The position numbers were made by a program, and so were the translations under genes. A model generated the notes under the pieces. It saw nothing but the letters and a program-made list of their open reading frames with translations. It was not told the origin of the DNA and did no database searches. Source: a virus. From it: a stretch of DNA of 37,158 bases. Positions 29,929 to 37,158 of the stretch are shown piece after piece. The stretch's first letter is position 1. Every line of letters begins with the position of its first letter. The stretch lies in IMG/VR virus record IMGVR_UViG_3300037217_000069, positions 1 through 37,158 of that record; one strand, given 5' to 3'.

Positions 29929-30524
29929 GCGACCTCGCGACCGCTGAACTCGCCATCCCCCTTGCGTCGCCCGTGAAGCGAAGAGGCCGGGAGGTCACCG
30001 AACTCATCCTGCGCGAACCTATCGTCAGCCAGGTCCATCCGGCCGAGCTTGACCTGAAGCCGGGCTTCGCCGAATCCGATCTGCGCAAATACCAGATCAA
30101 GCTGATCGCCCATGCCGCCGGCGTCCCCGACGATCTCGATCTCGTCGGCGGCTTGCCGATCAGCAAGATCGAGCGGGCCGCGCAGTATCTGCAGGACTGG
30201 ATCGACGCCAAGGGCTGCACGGTGCCGGCCGAAGCGCAAGAGTCCTGGCTGATGGCGCTGGACAAGCCGATTGTCACCAATGCCGGCGAGGTGTCCGATC
30301 TCTATCTGCACGAGCCGAGCGGCGATCAGGTCGAACGCGCCAGCCGCCCCAAGCGGGGCCAGTTCGGTCCGGGGCAGGTGCGCGCCTACGAAATCACCCT
30401 CGTGGCGCTGGTTGCCGGCGTGTCCGAAGTCGTGGTGCGTGCGCTCCCGATTACGCGACATGTGCTGGCGGTAAGGTTCATCGAAAGTTTTTTTCTCGGT
30501 GGCCGGAGAACTGGCACGATCTGA
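29925..30524 (+). CDS. Tail assembly chaperone E (Mu gp41/P2 E-like), duplicated domain
   Basis: A 199-residue protein consisting of two related copies of the short tail-chaperone domain: residues 20-93 (GREVTELILREPIVSQV ... RKYQIKLIAHAAGV ... LPISKIERAAQYLQDW) and 119-190 (AGEVSDLYLHEPSGDQV ... RAYEITLVALVAGV ... LPITRHVLAVRFIESFF). Usual E proteins have one copy (about 90-110 aa). The chaperone coats the tape measure before tube growth. It overlaps the tube gene (ATGA) and ends just past the T7 slippery run. Confidence 0.85.
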   Translation: MSDLATAELAIPLASPVKRRGREVTELILREPIVSQVHPAELDLKPGFAESDLRKYQIKLIAHAAGVPDDLDLVGGLPISKIERAAQYLQDWIDAKGCTVPAEAQESWLMALDKPIVTNAGEVSDLYLHEPSGDQVERASRPKRGQFGPGQVRAYEITLVALVAGVSEVVVRALPITRHVLAVRFIESFFLGGRRTGTI

Positions 30525-30646
30525 TCGCGTCTCTGGCCGTGTTCTACCAATGGGGACCCGGCGAAGCCTGGGCGATGAGCGGCAGCCGGCTCGTGTGGTG
30601 GAACGAGCAGGCGCATCGCATCGTCAAAGAGCGCGTCAAGACATGA
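29925..30646 (+). CDS. E+E' tail chaperone made by -1 frameshift
   Basis: After residue 190 a -1 shift on TTTTTTT (30488-30494) replaces the short zero-frame tail by 50 residues starting SRWPENWHDLIASLAVFYQW and ending HRIVKERVKT at TGA 30644-30646. This is the usual E' part of Mu/P2 chaperone pairs and reads as a clean coding frame; it has no start codon of its own in a good context. The product would be 240 aa. It ends 12 bp before the tape-measure ATG. Confidence 0.75.
30488..30494 (+). promoter_or_regulatory. -1 programmed frameshift slippery site
   Basis: T TTT TTT followed by C, in the correct phase (zero-frame codons AGT TTT TTT CTC) for simultaneous P- and A-site slippage. It sits at the end of the E gene where P2 E/E' and lambda G/T shift. 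Confidence 0.75.
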
Positions 30647-30658
30647 GTGGAGCCCGCC

Positions 30659-33637
30659 ATGACCGATAAAAAGGTCAGCTTCACCATCTCGGCCGTGAAC
30701 CGCTCCAGCGAGATGCTGGACAAGGTCAACAAGGATCTGGCCGCTTTCAATGCACCGGTCGAGCGGGTCAATAAGCAGTTCAGCGTCTTCCTGAAGCAAA
30801 GCGGGCTCGAGACGCTGCACAAGCGGATGAGCAGTCTGGCATCGGCGGGGCTCGACGTGTTTCGCTCGGTGTCTCGGGTCGTGACGCCGATGGCGGCGAT
30901 CACCGGTGTGGCCAGCGTCGCCGGCATGGGGCAGCTGGTCGAGAAATGGTCCGAGCTGGGCTCCCGTGCCGGCTTCACGGCTGCGCGGATTGGCGTCTCG
31001 GTCTCGTCTCTGTCGAGCTTCCAGGGCGCGGCACGCCTCGCCGGCGGCAGTGCCGAGGGCATGGCGTCGGGCTTGACTAATCTCGGCCAGACGATCAACG
31101 ACGCGATCGGCGGTCGCGCGCCGGAAGCGGTCGTGATGTTCAACACGCTCGGCATCGCGTTCCAGGACGCGGCCGGCCGGGCGCGGCCGGTCACCGAAGT
31201 CCTGCCGGAGATCGCCGACAAGATCAAAGGCATCAAGGACCCGTTCACCCAGGCGCGCATAGCCAGCACTTTGCTCGGCGGTGCGGCCGAAGACCTGCTG
31301 CCCTTCTTGCGCATGGGCAGCAAGGGCATGGCCGAATATGCGGATATGGCTCGCCGCTACGGCGTGATGAGCGATTCAGGGGCCGAAGCCGCGAACCGCC
31401 TGCGCATGGCGCAGGTCCGGACGAGCCTTGCCGTCGAAGGGCTGCAGAACTCGATCGCGGAAAAGCTGGCCCCGGTCATCGGCCCGCTGCTGACCGATAT
31501 GGCCGATTGGATAGCCGCCAATCGTGACTGGATCGCCACCGGTATCGGCGACGAAGTCCAGGAGGTCGCCGGCTGGTTGCGTCAGATGGATTGGCGCACC
31601 ATCGGACAGGACATCCGCTATGCGGTCGCCGAGGTCAATGCGGTCGTGAACGCCTTCGGTGGCTGGACGCGGGTTGCCGAGATCTTGATCGGCCTCAAGA
31701 TCGCCGGGTGGGTTGCCGGGCTGATCTCGCCGATCGCCAGCCTGGTTTCGGTGCTGGCGCGTGTCCCGGCCGCGGTCGGTGCGGTGCGGACGGCGCTGGT
31801 AGCGGCCCGCGGAGCGGGCGCGGCTGCAGCGGTCACCGAAGAGGCCGCTGCCTGGACGGCGCTTGGGACGGAAGCTGCGGCGCCGGCCGCGGCAGGGACG
31901 CTGGCTACCGGTGCGGCGACAGGAGCGGGCGCAATTGCGGCACCCCTGGCCGTTGCGGGTGGTGTGGCGGTCGGGACAGGCGTCATGGCGGCGACCTGGA
32001 CTCCGGAGGACCAGGAAAAGATCGACCGGGCCAATTACGCCGATGGCGGCGGCGGCGATTTTGACAAGGACATGCGCGAAGAATACCTGCATCCCCGCAC
32101 CCATGCGGGCGATGCTACCGATGCCGACCGGGAGCGCTGGGCGGCGCTGGCCAAGGAGCGGGCGGCGCGTGGCGAAACCTATGAGACGTTTCATGCCAAG
32201 GAGTTGTCGTCGCACGGCCCGATGTATCAAGGCGATCGGACATGGGGCGAATGGTGGGCCGGCCAGCAAGGCGAGGCACGAAAGGCGGCTTTCAAAAAGG
32301 CCGAAGATCAGGAGAAGGCGCAGGCGTCTGCTTCGGCGGAGCCGTCACCCGATGCATCAATGCGAGCGAGCCTTGATGATCATGCAGCACGTGCCGCCGA
32401 TCTGAGCGCCGGCCTGCCGCAGGCGCAGCCTGTAGCAGAAATGGCCGAGGCAGCCGGCATCAAGACGCCTGTGTCGCCGAATGAAGAGGCGAAAGCCCCC
32501 GCTCAGCAGGTGCCGAATGCGCCGCCGGCGGATGATGTCGGCGACGTGCAGCCGAGAACGGTCTTCGCCGATGATGGTCCGTCCATCATATCTGAGCTGA
32601 CAGTCCGGCAGGCGTTGCAGGTGCGGATCGACGCCGCGCATGTCCAGCTCACGGCGCTCAAGTCCGGCTTCGGATTGCGCGATAATCTGGCGTCGACACA
32701 GTCGCCGCTGGCGCCGGCTTCGGAAATCCGGACGGAGAGCGATGCCCGTTGGCAGTCCGCGGTCGATCTTGCCGCAGCCCCTCGTTCCGCGCCGGCCGGC
32801 ATAACGCCGTCGCGCTTCGCGCCGGCATCGCAGATCCATGCGGATTTCCGGCCGGAGACGCGGCCGGTCGGCGGCGCGGGCGACGAGCTGAATGCGGCGC
32901 GCGCTTTCGCCGGAGTGACCGCCCAGGCGCGCCATGAGGCGGGCCGCCACGACGCCACGGCAACGCAACAGCTGATGCAGTATTTCCGGTCTCAAGGCTG
33001 GAGCAAAGCGCAGTCCGCGGGCATCGTGGCGAGCGGCGTGGAAGAGAGCGGCCTGCGCGCCGATGCCGTCGGCGACGGCGGCCATGCGCGCGGCGGGTGG
33101 CAGTGGCATGAGGACAGGCAGGCGGAATTCAAGCGGCTTTACGGCAAGGAGTTGAAGGACGCGTCGCTGCTCGAACAGGCGGCGTTCGTCAATCACGAGC
33201 TGCGCACAGGCAACGAGCAGCGTGCGGGGCAACGACTGGCGCAAGCGCAGACCGCCGCTTCCGCCGGCAGCATCGTCTCGCAATTCTATGAGCGCCCGGC
33301 GGATGTCGAAGGCAACAAGGAACGGCGCGGCCGTCTGGCCGAGAGGATCGATGCCGAAACGCCGGAATCGACGCCGGCGGTCGCTGTAGCGCAGCAGCAA
33401 TTCGCCCCGCCGGTTGCGGCGCCGCGCGAGCCTGCTTTTGGGCCACCGGTTGCTCCGCCGCCGGTGGCGGCGCCGGGCGATCCGGGCAGCGCCGAGACGT
33501 CGCCGGTTACAGGCGCGATCGATGTCAATATCCGCCACAGCAACCCGCCGCAAGGCACTGTGCTGACGGCCAAATCCAGCGGCAACGCCTTCTCGTCGTC
33601 GCCGAACGTCGAAACTTCCATGTCGGGAATCGCATGA
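30659..33637 (+). CDS. Tape measure protein with embedded tail-lysozyme domain
   Basis: A 992-residue tape measure: helical N-terminus (KVNKDLAAFNAPVERVNKQF), a hydrophobic stretch about 335-455 typical of tape measures, a Pro/Ala-rich linker, and near 766-860 a phage tail lysozyme domain (LMQYFRSQGWSKAQSAGIVA, then GVEESGLRADAVGDGGHARG and WQWHEDRQAEF) with the catalytic Glu in EESGL. It sets tail length and, through the lysozyme, opens peptidoglycan at entry. ATG at 30659 has GGAG upstream; the GTG at 30647 is less likely. Confidence 0.9.
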   Translation: MTDKKVSFTISAVNRSSEMLDKVNKDLAAFNAPVERVNKQFSVFLKQSGLETLHKRMSSLASAGLDVFRSVSRVVTPMAAITGVASVAGMGQLVEKWSELGSRAGFTAARIGVSVSSLSSFQGAARLAGGSAEGMASGLTNLGQTINDAIGGRAPEAVVMFNTLGIAFQDAAGRARPVTEVLPEIADKIKGIKDPFTQARIASTLLGGAAEDLLPFLRMGSKGMAEYADMARRYGVMSDSGAEAANRLRMAQVRTSLAVEGLQNSIAEKLAPVIGPLLTDMADWIAANRDWIATGIGDEVQEVAGWLRQMDWRTIGQDIRYAVAEVNAVVNAFGGWTRVAEILIGLKIAGWVAGLISPIASLVSVLARVPAAVGAVRTALVAARGAGAAAAVTEEAAAWTALGTEAAAPAAAGTLATGAATGAGAIAAPLAVAGGVAVGTGVMAATWTPEDQEKIDRANYADGGGGDFDKDMREEYLHPRTHAGDATDADRERWAALAKERAARGETYETFHAKELSSHGPMYQGDRTWGEWWAGQQGEARKAAFKKAEDQEKAQASASAEPSPDASMRASLDDHAARAADLSAGLPQAQPVAEMAEAAGIKTPVSPNEEAKAPAQQVPNAPPADDVGDVQPRTVFADDGPSIISELTVRQALQVRIDAAHVQLTALKSGFGLRDNLASTQSPLAPASEIRTESDARWQSAVDLAAAPRSAPAGITPSRFAPASQIHADFRPETRPVGGAGDELNAARAFAGVTAQARHEAGRHDATATQQLMQYFRSQGWSKAQSAGIVASGVEESGLRADAVGDGGHARGGWQWHEDRQAEFKRLYGKELKDASLLEQAAFVNHELRTGNEQRAGQRLAQAQTAASAGSIVSQFYERPADVEGNKERRGRLAERIDAETPESTPAVAVAQQQFAPPVAAPREPAFGPPVAPPPVAAPGDPGSAETSPVTGAIDVNIRHSNPPQGTVLTAKSSGNAFSSSPNVETSMSGIA

Positions 33638-33638
33638 G

Positions 33639-34517
33639 ATGAGCGTTCTGGGCCAGATCGCCGGAGGGGCCGGCGTTCTCGCGGCACTGCTCGGATCTGG
33701 CGGCGTGCCGAGCGCGCTCGGGACATGGGCCGCCAGCTTGCAGCCCGCGAGCTGGCGCAGCGTCGGCTTCGTCGTGATCGAAAGCGGAGTCGTCGCGGGG
33801 CGCAAGACGGCGGTTCACGAATACCCGTTCCGCGACCCGGTTTGGGTTGAAGATTTGGGGCGGCAGGCCCGCAAATACACGTTCCGCGGTTATATCGTCG
33901 GCGACGATGTCTATGCGCAGCGCGACCGTTTGCTCGCTGCCATCGAGCAGCCGGGGCCTGGAACGCTGGTGCATCCGTCGCTTGGGTCGCGCCAGGTCAG
34001 CCTGGTCGGCGAGCCGACCTTGACCGAGCGCGCAGAAGACGGCCGCATCGTGTCGATCGAGCTGTCGTTCATCGAGGGCGGCGCCTCCGTATTTCCGTCT
34101 TCCGCGCAGTCGACGCAATCACAGGTGACGCTGGCGTCTGGCAATCTCGGTGGTGCGGTGACTCAGGATTTCGGCAGCTCGGTCGCGGGTGCTATTTCCG
34201 CTGGCGCTTCGGTGGTGGCGGAGGTCGCGACAGTCGCCGGCCTCTTCGCAAATCTTGCGACCGGGCTCATCGCGTCGCCGCCCCGCAGCCTCGGCGCCGT
34301 CGCCGGCATTGGCTTGCTCGTCCCGGCCTATTTCGGGCGCTACGCCATGGGCGGGGTGACCGCTGCGCCGGTGATCGCCGCGCCGATCAACCAGTCGCTG
34401 CCGATCGGCGCACAGGTTGCCGCGGCGAATGCCGCCCTGATCGCGGCTTCGACCGCGGGCGTCGCCGCGGTCGGGACGGCGGCCGGCGCCCTCTCTTCGC
34501 TGGCAGCGGCGCTGTGA
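33639..34517 (+). CDS. Mu gpN-like DNA circularisation protein, N-terminal half
   Basis: A 292-residue protein; residues about 31-121 (WAASLQPASWRSVGFVVIES, VHEYPFRDPVWVEDLGRQAR, RGYIVGDDVYAQRDRLLAAI, GPGTLVHPSLGSRQVSL) are the DNA circularisation N-terminal domain of gpN, in fact a tail baseplate component. A long Ala-rich hydrophobic region follows and the frame ends there; the usual C-terminal part is the next gene. The stop overlaps its GTG (GTGA). Confidence 0.83.
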   Translation: MSVLGQIAGGAGVLAALLGSGGVPSALGTWAASLQPASWRSVGFVVIESGVVAGRKTAVHEYPFRDPVWVEDLGRQARKYTFRGYIVGDDVYAQRDRLLAAIEQPGPGTLVHPSLGSRQVSLVGEPTLTERAEDGRIVSIELSFIEGGASVFPSSAQSTQSQVTLASGNLGGAVTQDFGSSVAGAISAGASVVAEVATVAGLFANLATGLIASPPRSLGAVAGIGLLVPAYFGRYAMGGVTAAPVIAAPINQSLPIGAQVAAANAALIAASTAGVAAVGTAAGALSSLAAAL

Positions 34518-35080
34518 GTGCTCAGACCGACGCTTTCGCGTCCGGCGCGCTGGCGCTGGCCGAAGCGCTCAGGCTATCGGCCAATGACCCGGCCGATCAG
34601 ATCCGCCTGATGGTGGCGCTGGCCGGGTTTTCGCCGCCGGTGCCGATGGGGAACGCCGCGATCGGTGCCGCGATCGCCACTGCCTCGCGCTGCACGGCGG
34701 CGCTGTGCCGGCGTGCCGCTCTGATCTCGTTGGCGAATGGGTGCGCGGTCTATCAGCCGTCCAGTTACAATGATGCAGAAAACCTCAAATCCCAGGTCAC
34801 ACGGCTTTTCGACCGAGAGGCGACGATCGCCGCCGATGCCGGCGACAGTGCCACCTATCAGATGCTGTGTTCGCTGGGCGCGGCCGTGGCGCAGGATCTC
34901 GATGCGCGCGGCGCGATGTTGCCGATGCTCGCGACCTTCACGACCGGCGTTTCTATGCCGGCGCCTGTTCTGGCCTATCGCTTCTATGGCGATTCGACGC
35001 GAACCGATGATCTGATCGCGCGCGTCGACCCGCCGCATCCGGCCTTCATGCCCGTCACATTCGAGGCGCTATCGTCATGA
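34514..35080 (+). CDS. Mu gpN-like protein, C-terminal half
   Basis: A 188-residue protein. Helical start (DAFASGALALAEALRLSAND), central CRRAALISLANGCAVYQPSS and the typical gpN end: APVLAYRFYGDSTRTDDLIA then VDPPHPAFMPV.FEALS. In most Mu-like phages this is joined to the preceding gene. Here it has its own GTG (in GTGA overlap) and a good N-terminus, so the two chains are probably made separately at equal ratio. The stop overlaps the next ATG. Confidence 0.75.
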   Translation: MSAQTDAFASGALALAEALRLSANDPADQIRLMVALAGFSPPVPMGNAAIGAAIATASRCTAALCRRAALISLANGCAVYQPSSYNDAENLKSQVTRLFDREATIAADAGDSATYQMLCSLGAAVAQDLDARGAMLPMLATFTTGVSMPAPVLAYRFYGDSTRTDDLIARVDPPHPAFMPVTFEALSS

Positions 35081-36198
35081 GCGTGCTGCCGACGCCGCCC
35101 GCGCAAACGAAGCCGGGCGTGAACGACGTGACATTGATCGTGAACGGCCGGGCGTGGAAGGGCTGGCAGGACATCCGTATCACCTGCGGTTGCGAGCGGA
35201 TGCCGGACACCTTTCAGGTGACCGTGACGGAAAAATTCCCCGGTGCGGCCGATATCGATATTGAGCCGCAACAGCCCTGCCAGGTGCTGATCGGCAGCGA
35301 CCCGGTCATCACGGGCTATATCGACGACTACGGTGTGGAATACGACCACAGCAAGCATTCGGTCCAGATTACCGGCAAATCGAAATCGGAAGATCTGGTC
35401 GACTCGTCGGCTATCCTGCCCATGATGCAAATATCGGCGGCGACGGCGTTGACCCTCGCCAATCAACTCACCGCACCTTACGGCATTACGGCATCGCAGA
35501 TCGGCACGCCGGCAAACACCATCATCCCGCAATTCAACGTGACATTGGGCGAAACCGTCTACGAGATCCTCGAACGGGTCGCGCGGTATTGTCAGTTCCT
35601 GCTCTATGACGGGCCGGACGGCAACATCATCCTGGCGCAGGTCGGCACGATCAAGGCCGCTTCTGGTTTGGTCGAAGGCGTCAATGTCGAGAAAGTCAGC
35701 ATGCGCTATTCGATGGCCGAGCGCTTTCAGACCTATGTCGCGGCGACGATGTCGACGGCGTCGCTATCGGATATCGGCACCGGCGGGTGGCAGCTCGGCA
35801 CCGTGACGGACATGACTGTCACGCGGTTACGCCAGAAAATCATTGTCTCGGAACAGACCATCAATGGGAAGAGCCTGGCCGTCGCGCGCGCGAATTGGGA
35901 AAAGGCGCGGCGGATCGGCCGCAGCCAGGCCGTAACGGTGAAATGCGACAGCTGGCGCGACAGTGCCGGGAAACTGTGGACCAAGAATACCTTGGTGCCT
36001 GTGACGCTGCCCAGGGCCAAGCTGGTCAATAAGGAGTGGGTTGTCAGCGAGGTCGTCTACGTCAAGGGCGAGGAGGGTACGCACGCTGAACTGACCGTCA
36101 TGCCGGCCCTCGCGTTCACGCCGGAACCGGACCCGTTGCAAGCCTTCGACTGGCAAGCGCAGCAGGCGATCAATCAAGCCGGGGCCGGCAAGCCGTGA
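35077..36198 (+). CDS. Baseplate hub protein, Mu gpP (gp44)-like
   Basis: A 373-residue protein of the gpP/gpD hub family: VTLIVNGRAWKGWQDIRITC, ERMPDTFQVTVTEKFPGAAD, QVLIGSDPVITGYIDDYGVE, SVQITGKSKSEDLVDSSAIL, GETVYEILERVARYCQFLLY. It forms the central hub on which the spike and tube sit. ATGA overlap upstream; stop overlaps the next GTG. Confidence 0.9.
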   Translation: MSVLPTPPAQTKPGVNDVTLIVNGRAWKGWQDIRITCGCERMPDTFQVTVTEKFPGAADIDIEPQQPCQVLIGSDPVITGYIDDYGVEYDHSKHSVQITGKSKSEDLVDSSAILPMMQISAATALTLANQLTAPYGITASQIGTPANTIIPQFNVTLGETVYEILERVARYCQFLLYDGPDGNIILAQVGTIKAASGLVEGVNVEKVSMRYSMAERFQTYVAATMSTASLSDIGTGGWQLGTVTDMTVTRLRQKIIVSEQTINGKSLAVARANWEKARRIGRSQAVTVKCDSWRDSAGKLWTKNTLVPVTLPRAKLVNKEWVVSEVVYVKGEEGTHAELTVMPALAFTPEPDPLQAFDWQAQQAINQAGAGKP

Positions 36199-36722
36199 GC
36201 GGGCTCGATCGGATGCTGCGCCGGGTGCAGCAGGCGCTCGGCATCGGGCGCACCACGACCGTGCCGAACGACACGGGCAATATCCAGACGGTCCAGGTGC
36301 AGTTCAACGCGGTCACGGTCCGTGACGGCGTGCCTGTGGTCTATCATTTCGGCTTCACCGCATGCCTGCCAGTCGGCACTGATGTCACGACGGTCAGTCT
36401 TAAGGGCGATCCAACCTCGACTGTGGCCGTGGGCAGCAATAATCAGAGTCTGCGCCCGAAAGGATTGCAGCCCGGAGAAGTGCAGATCTACGACGCGATG
36501 GGCCGTTTCGTCTATTTTACCGCCAGCAACGGGATCTTGATCAACGCCAATAATACGGCGATCACGATGCAGAACGTGACGACCTTGACGGTCGACGGGC
36601 AGGTCCAGGTCAATGGCGGCATCAAGGCCACGGAAGATATCGTCGCCGGCAACATCAGCCTGATGAACCATGTCTCCACCAATGTGCAGCCCGGCAGTGG
36701 CGATAGCGGGCCGCCCAAGTAA
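36195..36722 (+). CDS. Baseplate spike protein, Mu gp45-like
   Basis: A 175-residue spike: DRMLRRVQQALGIGRTTTVP, an OB-fold part (TVQVQFNAVTVRDGVPVVYH), a beta-helix stalk of short repeats (NGILINANNTAITMQNVTTL, TVDGQVQVNGGIKATEDIVA) and the C-terminal tip NHVSTNVQPGSGDSGPPK. In Mu/P2 spikes the tip has H-x-H that binds iron; here the aligned residues are His159 and Ser161. It punctures the outer membrane. Confidence 0.87.
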   Translation: MSGLDRMLRRVQQALGIGRTTTVPNDTGNIQTVQVQFNAVTVRDGVPVVYHFGFTACLPVGTDVTTVSLKGDPTSTVAVGSNNQSLRPKGLQPGEVQIYDAMGRFVYFTASNGILINANNTAITMQNVTTLTVDGQVQVNGGIKATEDIVAGNISLMNHVSTNVQPGSGDSGPPK

Positions 36723-37158
36723 TGTCCGACATCACGCTGGTATGGGACCCTGCCACGGCGCGGGGCGATTGGGCGACCGCCAATGGCGATCTCCTGAGCG
36801 GCAATGATCTGCAGACCGCGATCTACATCAGCATCTTTTCCGATGCGCGACTGCCGGATGATCAGGTGCCACCGGACGGCACGGATGATCCGCGCGGCTG
36901 GTGGGCCGATACCTACGAAGAGAGCCCGACCGGATCGCTGCTTTGGACATTGGAGCGCGCGGTCATCTCCAACGGGCCGGCCTTCCTGGCCCAGGTCAAA
37001 CAGATCGTGTCGAGCGCCGTGCAATGGCTGATCGACGATGAGGTTGCGGCTTCGATCACGGTCGAGACGTGGTGGATCGCGACCGCTTCGGTCGGCATCT
37101 ACGGCGTTGTGACCGAGCCGGACGGGACGACGCAAAGCTTTCAATATGCCTGGGCCTG
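36722..37158 (+). CDS. Baseplate wedge protein, Mu gp46-like (partial)
   Basis: ATG at 36722 shares its A with the previous TAA; the frame runs to the window end (145 residues). SDITLVWDPATARGDWATAN, the ISIFSDARLPDDQ segment, DDPRGWWADTYEE and SLLWTLERAVISN are characteristic of the Mu gp46 (GP46) family, a gpW/gp25-like wedge component. The C-terminus lies outside the window. Confidence 0.88.
   Translation, partial: MSDITLVWDPATARGDWATANGDLLSGNDLQTAIYISIFSDARLPDDQVPPDGTDDPRGWWADTYEESPTGSLLWTLERAVISNGPAFLAQVKQIVSSAVQWLIDDEVAASITVETWWIATASVGIYGVVTEPDGTTQSFQYAWA

Noticed and set aside
1-37158. tRNA, rRNA, integrase, transposase and attachment sites
   Set aside because: I saw no tRNA-like cloverleaf with a CCA/T-loop pattern, no tyrosine or serine recombinase motifs and no IS ends; the prophage ends lie outside the window.

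Overview
The window is a large internal part of a temperate tailed phage (prophage) genome with GC-rich codon usage. A GcrA-like helix-turn-helix protein, the strong third-position G/C preference and the overall gene style suggest an alphaproteobacterial host (Rhodospirillales-like at a guess; the sequence alone does not fix the genus). No integrase, holin/lysin or tail-fibre genes are inside the window, so both prophage ends lie outside it.

Layout. (1) Positions 1-2510, minus strand: an early 'left' operon of small genes joined by 4-nt stop/start overlaps. It includes a degenerate HD-domain protein and, running off the left edge, a protein ending in a long Ala-Asp-Leu repeat. (2) 2511-5266: its promoter/operator, then a block of lower-GC cargo on the minus strand (membrane protein, Pro-rich peptide, winged-helix/TPR regulator). 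(3) 5418-6502: the immunity region, with a short HTH repressor on the minus strand, a divergent Cro-like HTH gene on the plus strand and 17-bp operators. A near-identical operator sits at the left-operon promoter. (4) 6492-8462: small early genes and a minus-strand cargo pair (secreted protein plus a small partner), bracketed by two copies of a 74-bp repeat. (5) 8475-16200: replication and DNA modification, with a CHC2/Toprim primase, GcrA-like HTH, cupin-like protein, Dam-type adenine methylase, PP-loop/PAPS-reductase-like protein, C5-cytosine methyltransferase and a P4-type SF3 helicase. (6) 16201-16476: G-rich/C-rich inverted iteron-like repeats, a candidate replication origin. (7) 17177-27188: lambda-type head module (Nu1-like and GpA terminase, gpW, portal, S49 protease, scaffold-like protein, gpD, gpE, FII-like). 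(8) 27185-37158: Mu/P2-type contractile tail module (tail terminator candidate, gp38-like, sheath, tube, E/E' chaperones with a -1 frameshift, tape measure with lysozyme domain, a split gpN, gpP hub, gp45 spike, gp46, truncated by the window end).

Together the genes describe a myovirus with a lambda-like head on a Mu-like contractile tail, its own replication initiation, and a DNA-modification set probably used against host restriction. The most unusual points are the gpD decoration protein carrying about 330 residues of inserted repeats, the internally duplicated tail chaperone with its T7 slippery site, the Dam/PP-loop/C5-methylase triad, the iteron-like repeats after the helicase, and the operator pair shared by the immunity region and the left operon. 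All family assignments are from reading the translations; no database search was run.
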